Below, piece after piece: positions 24,264 to 34,928 of a DNA stretch of 64,000 nt. The DNA comes from Armillaria gallica. Lineage: Eukaryota > Basidiomycota > Agaricomycetes > Agaricales > Physalacriaceae. The stretch spans positions 1,364,001 to 1,428,000 of the forward strand of contig JBANDB010000016.1 of NCBI GenBank assembly GCA_037576215.1, written 5' to 3'. Position 1 is the stretch's first letter, and every line of letters starts with the position of its first letter. Position numbers and translations under genes: made by a program. A model generated the notes under the pieces. That model was not told the origin of the DNA and ran no database searches. It saw only the letters and a program-made list of their open reading frames with translations.

Positions 24264-24605
24264 TTATTTTAAATGTAGATCGAGAAATCCATGTGCCCGA
24301 CGCTGGTCATATGCGCGGATCATGTCGACTCCATCCTGGATCATGGCTTCCTTCTCCCAGGGTTCTGAACAGTCGCTAAAGGTCTGGGTACTTGTTCCAT
24401 GGCCCCGGGTAACCAGGGAGCTGTAATGACCAAATGACGACACCTTATCATCGAATGAACAATCCGATAATACGAGCAAGGGAAACCAATTGTAGACACC
24501 TGCGTTCATACCTAATGGTCTGAATAACAATAAGTTGAATCCAGCCTCGGATGCAACCGATGTAGAAGGAGAACCGATGACGGGAACGATTTCCGTTTTG
24601 CAACT
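24264..24605 (-). CDS. Hypothetical protein, C-terminal exon candidate
   Basis: A frame on minus is open over about 110 codons: EIVPVIGSPSTSVASEAGFN, then FRPLGMNAGVYNWFPLLVLS, DDKVSSFGHYSSLVTRGHG, PWEKEAMIQDGVDMIRAYDQ and the end LDLHLK. The composition looks protein-like, but I do not recognise a family. Another open minus frame at 25335-25646 (ending ELNSTAVATGILPKR) might be an earlier exon of the same gene, though I could not connect the two by splicing. It converges on the candidate gene ending at 24023. Confidence 0.28.
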   Translation of the reverse strand, partial: SCKTEIVPVIGSPSTSVASEAGFNLLLFRPLGMNAGVYNWFPLLVLSDCSFDDKVSSFGHYSSLVTRGHGTSTQTFSDCSEPWEKEAMIQDGVDMIRAYDQRRAHGFLDLHLK

Positions 24606-25646
24606 TCCGCTTCATATCCGTGGTGAGAATATTGTCCGAGACTGAAGATCAGGAGAGGCGTCAATCAGTCCTATACCGGTATAATTGTATAATATGTCCG
24701 CAGCTTCGATCTAGTGACACCGTTAGCCCGGACGCAAGTACCTGTGGAAAGGAAACCCAAAATAGATTGGTAGCCTCGTGCCGTTACCGTTTTGCCACGA
24801 ATCATCCCCATCAACATCTTTGAGCATTGTTATTGAAGCTGTCCAAAGATTTAGAACCAAAGAGCACCTATCGGATGTTAGAGCGGTGACGAGATTTCAT
24901 TATGCGTATGAAATGACTTACGACAGATGACGATTCATGTACGACTGTTTCCTACATGAAACCGCATCATGCATTACTAACGCACGTACGCGTTGATCTA
25001 GGACGAAGGAAAGGTGAGTCAGGCAATACCGTATGCATCAGAATAACTACTCGCCAATGAATCATGAATGCACAAGAGATTCTGACTCAATGAGGCACCG
25101 CACCGAGTCGGATCAATACACTGATAGGGCAAGCTAATCAATTACAATACACCACCGAGAAGAGCTGTAACATATACGTATCCGACGACTCGGTCTTGAT
25201 GGGGCGAACCAACAGGAACGAACCCGTGATGGAATAGAGTTAAGGTTTACGGTATTGGACTGGCACGGTGGACCGGTCCCGTACCTTTGGTGGCGGGAAC
25301 ATGGGTAGGTACGCGCGGTGGCTGGGAAGATATTTCATCTCTTTGGTAGTATTCCAGTGGCAACGGCTGTTGAGTTCAACTCAAACTGTATCAGACCGTA
25401 CCCAGCCTCGATCGTTGAGGACATTCTTGACTCATTGTTGTACTTCCCGTTTCCACTGGGGGGCGTATCCATAATTATGGTACTGGATCTGTCCAAGCAG
25501 AACACCCTAGCAAACACAGAACCTTGATTGAAATGGAAGGTCTTAACCAAACGGGAGCTACCCGCGAGCGCTTGACCCCGCAAAATAGGAAAGACGGAAT
25601 CTCTGGTCAAGTGAGAGGCTAGGGCCAACGCGTGCTGGCATGACAA

Positions 25647-28600
25647 CAGACAGCATCTTCCTCATAAGGCCCACACCTTCTCTGAGTCTGAAAATCCACA
25701 CCAATCTGGTCGCCTAGCGTATTTCAAACTTGTAAATTTTTGATATTTCTAAGACATACATACGCTAACAATTTTTGACATGTTCAGGTCTATTTACACT
25801 ATCATCCAAGAAAATGCACCGGAACTTTGGCGTGGCGCAGAATCAGTTACCTTGTAAGTTAGATTTGAATGAAAAATGGAAGATTACCATGCCTGCTAAT
25901 ACGGACATAAATGTTTGTTCGAGGGCAAAGCATGTTTCCGTTAAATTCGCACTATCCTAATACCGCATTACACCGCTCTTTGATAACAGCAACAACTGGG
26001 GATGCAATCAACCTTCCGCTTTTTTCCTGGCCGAAGGTAATTTCATAACTTCAAGCGGCCACGTTTTACCCATTGATATCGACTATGCGTCACCGACAAC
26101 ATCGCTAGGGCACATACCCGTCGTTAATACCAACGAACCGGCTCGATTTCGAGGAAGCCCCAGAGAATTACAAATAGCTGGGGTCTTCTGCGTGTATTTG
26201 AAACCGCTTCCGCGACTGGAAGTTCATTTCACCCCCCGCTGGGAGAGACGGGAGAAGGATAGAAGGAGGGAGGGAGAGCGCAGACGCCAGATAAATGGAT
26301 GCACCGAATCTCGAGGAGGAGAATGAAATTCGTCACTGCACCAGATTCACGTCAATCTGTGGCGGCTAGCTCGGCCAAGGCGAGGGTGCCTGTGGCCTTG
26401 TGCCTTACAATCGCGCTGAAAGACACAAGAAATTTAATATTATTTTGATAGGCCTTCATGAAACAGCAGATAGAGCTTACGCGTTCATTCGAGATGGGTG
26501 ATGCACTGAGCTGTGAAAGTCCAAAAAAGGAAATGAACACTAGATCGTTGCGCCACGTGTTTATCATCCATCTATCCACCTATCCTTGTCCTCTGCTCGG
26601 TCTGGCCCGTCCCCGCTGTCATTTTATGAGTTCTAGAGCCCTTGAATATGGAAGCTGCCGAGGATTTTTAGATGTACGTTGAATGCGTGGATCTTTGAGA
26701 ACACACACAGTGATTGTGGCGTAACTTCTTTGGTCTTCGGTATCAGAATCAGTTCCAAGGCGACGCATTGAAACTCCCAGCACCCATCTAACTTTATTTC
26801 GTTCTGGCTGCAGTTTCCTCGCATGGGTCTCCAGGGCTTCCGGTTCTTTGGAACTTTGACATAGTGCTTCACGGTGAAGGAACTCCGACTGCGCCATACT
26901 TGTCGAATGATGTGTTTTCAGTGTCATATTTGTTCGGTGTAATATTTGTCCCCGTCTTTACGGCCTCCATGCGGGGACGTCCATGTGGCCCGAATTTCGA
27001 GCGTCTGTCTTGCATTTTAGCTGTGGTCCTAAAAGAAATATCAAATATCCGATCAAAATACTAGTCCTTTACTAGTCTTCACTCCATGTCAATGTTGTAG
27101 AATACATTGCTTGGGCGTCTCTGTCGGGATCGTCGGGGCCGAGGGGAGTGTGCAAAGTGTGCCCTCGGAACATCAAATTACATTGCACCCGGAAACCGTG
27201 TCAAGCTAACTGCCAGCCCGGTCATTTAGTATTCCTATGTCGAACTCTCAGCCGTTATCACACACCCCAGAATTTAAATGAAAGCTTATTCTTTTATTTT
27301 GTTTTCTTCTACGTGATTGTGATTGTGATCGCAGGACCTTGGCGCGCCCCGCAATCACTCCTGGATGAGCAATTGATCGAGGTAGGAACTCCGTGTATTC
27401 CTTCGTCTTCAATTCAGGCATCGTCATATATTCAATAGAAGTGCATACCGCGTAGGATCACCACTGTTTCATTACAGAATAGTTGGTGGACTTAAAGGGA
27501 GTTAGCGTAACAGTTTTTAATTTTTTGTGGGACTATGAATTTATGGGTATCATTTCGCTATCCGTACCACACAACGCTTACCTACTGGGGACATCATATG
27601 CCCATCGAAAATCCTCCACGGATCTCCTTCGCACCAACCAACCTAAAGCGTGCCTAGAAAACTGAATACCGCCCTTGAAAAAAAAACGGCACCACTGATC
27701 CTGCCATATGCCCCGCACAGGAAACCCAAATTTAACGCACCCAATGAGCGCCAACGCGTGACCCCGCGAACGTTCATTTGAGGGGCGGGACGAAAAAAGC
27801 TTTGAACGCCAATCTTTTTAGGGGCGCATTCAAAGAGGCGAAGTGACGATAACAATAGGGGGATTAGAGCGAATGTATTTTTTGTTCCGTGCCTCGTCCA
27901 TAATTAAAGTGATCGACTCCGAATCACTACGTCCGAGCCCGTTTTTCCTGAGCAGGTTGCGGTGCTGAGACATGCTCTGTGACGCGACTGAATGTGGGGG
28001 TAGAATAAGAGGTGTAGGTTCTCTATTGTTGTCGCCTTTAGATATAACGAGGGCGGGGCTGACTGAGTGAAATCTGCTGCGCAGTGTTACAGGGTAGGTC
28101 ATGTTGAGATTTTCAATTCAATTTGATAGTCGCGTGCTGGGGGTGTTGAGGTGCATGTCCACCAATAGCAGTCAAAGAGGGAGGCTGAGCTGGAACTGAA
28201 TGTACTATCAGGAGCGTTGCTATAGTAGCACAGCACAATTTTGGTGTACTTGTTAAACATCCTAGGCGGACGCAGCGAGAAACTGAATAGAAAGCGGAAG
28301 CGGAAAGCAGAGCAAAGAGTCTAGAGTATAGCTCCGTTCGCCGTTCTGAGACCTGCTCGACACAAAATTTTCAGCTGCAGTGCAGATAAGTGAATAATAA
28401 CAAAGGAAGCGGCGAGAAAGGTATAGCTCTGAAGTACATTAACCAAAGGAGGACGGCGTCGACAGTAAACGTCCGGCGAAATAAAAGATCGACGGTAAAC
28501 ATGTTTGGAGTGACATTGGCAGCTGTTGCGTTTGTGTTTTGCTGAGCGGAGTAATAAATTTAAATGAATGGGCGTGAGAGGCGGTGCCGAGATGAATATC

Positions 28601-29398
28601 ATGGGTTTGACGAAACGCGTCAAAAAACCTACGCAGAAACAAGAACCGTACCCATTGGAGCGAGGCACCGACATCAAAGTTAGATCATTTTGGGGAGTGG
28701 ATCGGAGGATAAATCTGGAGATCTGGCCAAAAGTGACCGTGGGAATGGATGAGGGTGGGCTGAGTCGGCTCGGAGCTCAGTTCACGATCGCATGTGTGTG
28801 ACAGGTGCTTCCTCAGCCTGGGATGCCCAAGATAGCAGACTGGCACCAGAAAAACGGGAATGGAATGGAGAATACGTAGGGTACGTTACTGAAATAGAGT
28901 ATAATAGACGAGTCGGGGAGGGCAGTGGAGGGACGCGCTAGGTAAGGGCCAACCATCCGCTGGTGAGCTCGTCTGTTTTCGATCACTTCCGTGCCAAGGT
29001 CAGCCCCCAAGGTGAGTGACTCTGATTGGAAATAGCCATGAAATGGGACTCAAATGCAGATTAGCATTCATTTACCCTTCTTAATCCCAGATTCGCTCGA
29101 TTCGTTCCTGTTCCCTTCGATTTTGGTCCTGTTCTCTGGCGGGACCGTCATCGAAAACTCGACATAATTGGCGCAAACTACATAAACGTGGAAAGCGCGC
29201 GTGTTACCCTCGATTTAATCGGATTTTCCCCCAATTTTCCAAGAATTTGGGCTATTCTGGGCTTATTCCGATAATTGCGTTTATTTCTGGGATTATCGAG
29301 ATTGCCGACTTTTGAGTTTATTCCTCTTTATATTCTTGTTATATTGCCTTGCGATGCGACTTTTCCGTCCACTGCAAGTTCCCCCGCTGCCCTCTCAG
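25647..29398. other. Gene desert of about 3.7 kb
   Basis: No recognisable gene. Short ORFs occur at 26352-26579 (minus), 26619-26927 (minus), 27148-27438 (plus), 27830-28102 (minus) and 28321-28677 (minus), none with a family signature. A purine-rich patch (GGGAGAGACGGGAGAAGG and following) lies near 26240-26290. The last kilobase is probably the promoter and 5' leader of the C2H2 gene. No transposon open frame or long repeat was seen. Confidence 0.5.
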
Positions 29399-31199
29399 AT
29401 GTCCTCCCCGGTCAGCCCTACCAGTCCTACATTTACCAACTTCTCTGCTCCGTCGCCATATTCCTCTGCCTCGTCCGTCGACGACACCCCCTTCGACACC
29501 GTGCCCAACGACCGCGACCGCGATTCTGCCGCTGTGCAGACCATGGCTTCCTATTCTCCGTTCTCTTCCAATGTCCAGCCGCCTCTCTACCAGAATCAGA
29601 ACGACCTCGTCTACCCTGACCAGGACCAGTACTACCAGTCGATGATGCCCTGGACATCGCCCGTCGCGAAAAAGCAGCAGGGCATGCAAGGCCAGTACCA
29701 CTCTCAGCATCAGCAGCAGCAACAGATACCGGAGCAGCAACAGATACCGGCGCAGCAGCTGTCCGTATTCATTCCCAATGGCCAGCAGCAACAGCAATCG
29801 CCAGTCATACATTCGCCTGTGCCCCATCACCACAGCCAACAGGGCCACCACTCGCAGCAACAGAGCTCTCACCATCTTCTCGACAATATTGACCTGGACG
29901 AGTGGCATTCACAGCAGCACCAGTACTCGCATGCTCAGTCGCATTCACTAGCCATGGCCCAGGTCCACCCGAACCATCCATATCCACGGGTCAAGCAGGA
30001 GGACCTCTCTGCAATGTACCCTTTGAACGGGAACGGTACGTACGGACATGGCCAGGCGCAGCAGCAGACTTCATCCCATTCCCAAGGGCATATATTCGAT
30101 CTCTCGACGCACCACCAGCTGCAGGCTCAGCCTTCCCCGTCGTCGTACAACTTGCTCAATACGTACTACCAGTCGCAGGGCCAGCATTCTGCCCTTGGCA
30201 TGCACGAGCGTTTCGTGCATCCATCGGAACTCTCTCCCGCCGACTCACCCGTCTCGCCACTCGAATTTCCCCAGCGGCCCGACGCCGCCGCAGGCCCTGC
30301 ACAGGGACAAACGCTGCACCAGCAGATGGCTGTTGGGTGCGACCCGCGCTATGTCTCTGGAGACCTCGGCGCAGCCACCACAGGGAGGGATGACGCGAAT
30401 GACGAGGACGCAGAGGGCGATGACGACGTCGATGCCGAGGGCGAGGACGAGTATGATGATAAGGAAGTCGCCGGCGGCAAGGACGAAGACGCGTATGAGG
30501 ATGACGAAGATTACGACGATGCTGACTACGACGACGACAGGGACGGGGAGTTCGTATTACGTCGAGGAAGACGCTCGTCCGGCGGTTCTTCGAAGCGTAA
30601 CCTACGTACGCGTATGGGTGGAGAGCGGTATAATCCGTACCAATATGCCTCCCCGTCTCCTTCGGGGTATCCAGACACTCAAAACCAGATCGCTATCAGC
30701 ACGCGTTCAAGACGCACCACCTCAAACGACTCGTCTCTTACTTCAACGGCATCCTCGTTGGACTATCCCCTTTCCTCGCATCGTCGCAGGCCTCGTCCCT
30801 CGACGAACCTCCCTGTGCCCGTTCCAGTACCCAATCTCACCAAAAAGTCTCGCGGTCGACGGGTGCCCACGGTTACGTCCCTGGAGATCAGTCCGCGACG
30901 CAGTGTTGACGGAGACTTCCAAACGGCTACTGGCAAGGGTGCCAGAGTTCACTTGTGCCAGGTTCCCGGTTGCGGCAAGTGTTTCGCCCGCGGCGAACAC
31001 TTGAAGAGGCATGTACGTAGCATCCACACATATGAAAAACGTGAGTCTCCTTCTATGTTTTTTTCCTGGTGACTTTTACTCACCTCTTGCTTTCTTTTTC
31101 TCAGCGCATAAGTGTCCGTACCCTGGCTGTGGGAAAGACTTTAGTCGCCACGATAATCTTGGTCAACATATGCGGGTTCATAAGGATTACCGGGGATAA
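29399..31199 (+). CDS. Large two-finger C2H2 zinc-finger transcription factor (Msn2/4-like fingers)
   Basis: Two exons, 29399-31040 and 31105-31199, give 578 residues. I chose the ATG at 29399 (MSSPVSPTSPTF); an in-frame ATG at 29354 would add 15 residues. The N-terminal half is rich in Gln, His and Ser (activation-domain-like). An acidic Asp/Glu block follows at about residues 335-390, then a basic segment with PNLTKKSRGRRVPT. Finger 1 reads CQVPGCGKCFARGEHLKRHVRSIH, the linker YEKP, and finger 2 CPYPGCGKDFSRHDNLGQHMRVH; the protein stops eight residues after the last zinc ligand region. It is a paralog of the gene at 12328, with the intron in the same codon of the linker. Probably a nuclear regulator; targets unknown. 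Confidence 0.9.
29716..29755 (+). repeat. Tandem 18-bp repeat in polyglutamine region
   Basis: Two copies of a GAGCAGCAACAGATACCG-type unit lie side by side in the Gln-rich part of the C2H2 gene, coding for a repeated IPEQQQ/IPAQQ unit. It is part of a longer CAG/CAA-rich tract (about 29698-29870), prone to length change. Confidence 0.6.
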
Positions 31200-31820
31200 C
31201 CCCGTCTTCTTCTGCCACGACTGCATCTACATTTCATCATTACCACATACCCATAATTCGGATTTTGGCTTAATTCTCTGTCTCGGGAAATAGTGTTTTC
31301 GCTCGCGACTCTTTATGCGCGGGTTATTCTTTATTCTTTATTCGTCTTTCCATTGTTGTTGTCATTGTACATTCTCTCCGCAATCCACCACGCATTTTTA
31401 AACATAGATAAAACAGGTTATAGCGTATCATACTCACCGACTTACTACTTAGTACTATAATCGTACGCCCTCAGTGTTTGTTTCTCATTAGTGTACACTG
31501 TATTGTGGTCATATTTTCGGCGGGCTTTAGCGCCTGCGATTGTGTCAGCGGACTTGAGGTGGGACTCCTGACGGTGACTGAGACTTCGGAGCAGCGCCCT
31601 TGCATCCCTTGCAACCCGTCGTCTGCGGTTGGATCGGATTAAACATGCAGGCAGTACAAGAAAAGTGCATTAATGACGGTGGTATAGTGTTACAGAATGG
31701 TATTACATGGTCTGCAATGAATGTTAATGAAAGGCTGTAGCTCAGTATGCGCAGCAGATTTACAAGTAATAAACACTTACAAAGACCCAAAAAGTAGATA
31801 GTAGGAGCAAGGCGAGCTGG
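31200..31820. other. Intergenic between convergent genes
   Basis: Holds the 3' flanks of the C2H2 gene and the centrin gene. On minus, an 81-codon open frame (31545-31790) ends [22 protein letters not shown] and may be the last exon of a very small gene whose start overlaps the centrin stop (separate entry). Confidence 0.5.
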
Positions 31821-31831
31821 CTATGCGTCAT
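31545..31831 (-). CDS. Possible tiny secreted peptide overlapping the centrin stop codon
   Basis: Low-confidence model. An ATG at 31831, overlapping the end of the centrin gene in another frame, opens [17 protein letters not shown], a good signal-peptide core. At 31780 there is a strong donor (TTT|GTAAGTG). Joining in phase to acceptor CCGCAG near 31621 gives [20 protein letters not shown] and the stop at 31545, about 42 residues in all. The intron would be about 160 bp, longer than is usual here, and both exons are short, so chance is a real possibility. Confidence 0.2.
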
Positions 31832-32430
31832 CCGTCAAGATAGCAAAGAACTCTTGCTCGTTTATCTCGCCGTCCTGGTCGAGGTCGAACTCGTCGATCA
31901 TCGCTTGCCTACAAACGAGAGAAAGGTCAGCCAGTAACCAAAATCCTCGATAGAACACCAACAATTCATCGTCCTCCAGCCGGTCCCCAATCTCCTTCGC
32001 CACACGCCTCAGATTCCTCAGACTGATCTTGCCCGTGTTATCGTCGTCGAAAAGCTGGAAGGCGCGCCGGATCTCGTCCATCGGGTCCCGTGCGAGGATC
32101 CTCTCAGCCACTACCAGCCGTCGTAAGCTCCCTGACACACCAACAGCACACCGAATCCCACTCACTGATTCTGACAAAATCCTCATATTCCATGAGGCCA
32201 TGCCCCGTCTTGTCGTTATCCCGGAGGAGCTTCAGCACCTCCGCCTTCTTCATATCAAACCCCAGCGCCCGCATCGCGACTTTGAGCTCGTGGTAATCCA
32301 CACAGCCGTCCTTGTCTGTGTCGAACAGCTCGAAGGCCTCTTTGATTTCCTGGCGTTGGTCATCGGAGAGCTCGGGGCGGGAGTGGGTGCGCCTTTTGGC
32401 TTTCTGGGCGGCGTTGGAGACTCCGTACAT
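31821..32430 (-). CDS. Centrin (Cdc31-type), spindle-pole and nuclear-pore EF-hand protein
   Basis: Three exons: complement of 32166-32430, 31963-32110 and 31821-31908, 166 residues. The start [14 protein letters not shown] was chosen because centrins have a short basic N-terminus; the frame is open further upstream. Four EF-hands follow [16 protein letters not shown]. Loop 1 is [12 protein letters not shown] (canonical). Loop 2 is [14 protein letters not shown] (degenerate, as in Cdc31). Loop 3 is [12 protein letters not shown] and loop 4 is [12 protein letters not shown] (both canonical). The linker [20 protein letters not shown] is typical. Centrins act in spindle-pole-body duplication and in the TREX-2 mRNA-export complex. 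Length is normal for the family. Confidence 0.95.
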
Positions 32431-34239
32431 GGTTGTGGGGAAGGAGAACGCGTTTGGAGGCAGCTTAATAGGCGCGTTGGAGGTGAAGAGATTTTCTGAT
32501 CGGATAAATTTGGACATTGTTCGCCTAATGCGGAGATGGAATTTGGGGTCGGCAGTCATTGTTCTGGAGGGTGTGCCGAGCTTCCGATGTGAGCTCCGCA
32601 TTGTCCGTTTGATCACGGCCCGTTCAAAACCTTTGTTCATAAGAACCGGCACCTCTCTTACTGTAGAGTTTCTCCAAGGAGTTTTATTACTTCATTTTGA
32701 CGAAATATGAGGGAAGGGTAAAAGTAAAAGGACGCCGCGAACGCCACCTTCCGTGTCTTGAATGTTTCTTCGCATCGAACTGTTTGAACTAATGCATATT
32801 GGTTCGCTTGTGTTTCAAGGTCGACTTCCTAGAACAGTTACATGGCCGTATTTACCTAAGCGCCACTGCAATGCGCATGCATGCAACTTGCAGCCGTATC
32901 TCTTGAATGGTGAATAACAAGTACTGCCATTGATAAACCGGAATGACTGTAGCGACAGAATCCCGGGTCCTCCCGCCACGAACACTATTGGTATCGTGAC
33001 CGTTCCCCTTCGCGACCCTCCAGGACCGGTTCCCAAAGCGCCCTCGCCCAATGCTGTCCATATTTGACACTGCGGAACCGCGAATGATCTACCCAAGATT
33101 TGGGGTACATTGTGGCGTTTTTTGCATTAGTAACCTGCTTGGACAGTTAATTATGCAAATACAAAAGACCTACGTCCAGGATAGAGTTGGGAAGACGAAG
33201 TAGGCAAGTTGAAGGGACGGGTGTATTGGTAGAGCTGTCGGAAGAAACATTCAACAAGGGGGAACCTGATGAAGATCGCTCACGTCCCTGCGAAGGTAAA
33301 GAGCAGGACGAATGTTATTATTTCCTTTTAGCTCTAAGATATCTGTGATAAGACAATTAGTCGGTAAAATAGGCCAAGGTATCCTGGGCTACACGCGCGG
33401 ATATCATGCACGCTCCAGGTCCAGCCCTCTGATGCTGAAGAAGACGTGACATCTTGTTCCAAATGAGTTTAGCACATCCGTGATTATAACCCTGGTGCTG
33501 CCCTGAGAAACCAAAATAAAAAAATATGGGCGCTGGTCTCGCCTTGCAGCCAGTCCGACGTAATTTAGTCTGACAGTCGGTGGTCTTTTTGAGTTGAAAA
33601 TGAAAAATGTTGACTGTGACTGCCTCGAGTCGGTTTGTTAGTGAGTTCACCGCTGCGAGAGACTGACGTTCGACTTTCGTTACCAGTTATTTAAAGACAG
33701 GCTGGACTCCGATAATTTCTGAAGATAGCCTTGAATGATTATGACGTCGACGCGACTGAACGGATTGGCATGGCATCGATAAGACTGGCATCCCAAGGGT
33801 CGTGCTGAGCATTAGGTACTCGCCTTCTTCGCCTTAGTGAAGAACGGTAGTGGGGGGGAGACGTGTAGGTATAAGTTCGCCTGGCCAACTTGGGCGACCC
33901 TATGGGCTTCCGCATACGGAATACACGTATATCCGTAAAATCCGACGGTAAGTGGATCACCAACAAAAGATCGCTACCGTAACAGAATATTCCAGACCGA
34001 GCCTTGTACACTTTCACCTTGCACCATATCCCGACCTTTCAGCTCTACAAAGTCAGTAGAAAAGAAGCAAAAGGCACTGATTATCCAATAAGAAGCCTCA
34101 AAAATGCCTCACCGCTGATTGGCCGAGCCGGCAATTCGCGTTCCGCGTATTCCCACGATCCTAGAGTTCCCGAAGGCCACAGAGGCATTTTCCTACAACC
34201 AAAAAGCCCCCAACGGTCGCATTATTATTTCCCTCCGTC
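32431..34239. other. Intergenic between divergent centrin and COX IV genes
   Basis: Small ORFs at 32815-33096, 33357-33650 and 33739-34017 (all minus) have no recognisable family. The 200 bp before 34240 presumably hold the COX IV promoter and leader. Nothing else was seen. Confidence 0.5.
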
Positions 34240-34928
34240 ATGCAAGCTGCTCTCCGTCTAGCACGCCAACAGCGTCGATGCCTCGCGACGACGGCGAACC
34301 CTGCTCACGTCCTCGCGGGCTCGATGAGCGCCACCGCGCCCAAGCGACCTGTCATTCCGTTGTCCAACGTCGAGGCCCAGTGGGAGAAGCTCTCTTCGGA
34401 GGAGAGGTCGTCGGTGCACGACCAGCTCGAGGTGCTGATGAAGAAGGACTGGAAAGAGCTGTCGATTGATGAGAAGAAGGCTGGTGCGTCCCTTTGAGGT
34501 CTAGAGCTTGAGGGGCGGGAAGTCTCATTTTTTTTGTGCTGGGAATAGCTTACTACGTTTCGTTCGGCCCTCATGGACCCCGTACGCCTTCGAGCAAGCC
34601 TGGAGAGAACTTTAAGGTTTTCTTGGGTACGGCTGCCCTCCTTGGTGTTACCGGTCTCTTGTTCGTGGGTATTCGGGCTCTCGGTATGTCTTTTTTTGTT
34701 CACCGCATATACCTCACCTTGAAATACATCTCTTTCTTCCCAGCACCAGCACCTCCCAAGACTATCAACAAGGAGTGGGAGGCTGCGATGACTGAACGCG
34801 CCTTGGAGCAAAAGATGAACCCTATTACTGGTATGTCGCTGTTGCAGACGCCTGGCAGTATGTCTAACTTGGTTGTAGGTATATCATCGGAGGGGTACAA
34901 CGGGAAGGGATTCGTCGTAACGAAATAG
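34240..34928 (+). CDS. Cytochrome c oxidase subunit IV (fungal Cox5 type)
   Basis: Four exons, 34240-34483, 34549-34683, 34744-34830 and 34879-34928, join in frame to 171 residues. The N-terminus is an arginine-rich mitochondrial presequence (MQAALRLARQQRRCLATTA). The mature part reads VIPLSNVEAQWEKLSSEER, KKDWKELSIDEKKAAYYVSF and GPHGPRTP. A single transmembrane helix follows (VFLGTAALLGVTGLLFVGIR), then the intermembrane-space tail TINKEWEAAMTERALEQKMN, ending GYNGKGFVVTK. This matches the layout of nuclear-encoded COX IV, a subunit of respiratory complex IV in the inner membrane. The small last exons are typical of the splicing in this window. Confidence 0.95.

Noticed and set aside
29312..29398. 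Extension of the C2H2 protein to a TTG-started frame at 29312
   Set aside because: No ATG at that point. The first good ATGs are 29354 and 29399, and nuclear genes rarely start at TTG.
22300..29398. Transposon or repeat-induced mutation relic in the gene-poor region
   Set aside because: I looked for transposase or reverse-transcriptase motifs, terminal repeats and a strong C-to-T bias and saw none.
29339..30393. Long ORFs antisense and in other frames over the C2H2 gene (189, 163 and 318 codons)
   Set aside because: They mirror the CAG/CCG-rich codons of the real gene and contain only low-complexity Arg/Pro/Ser text.
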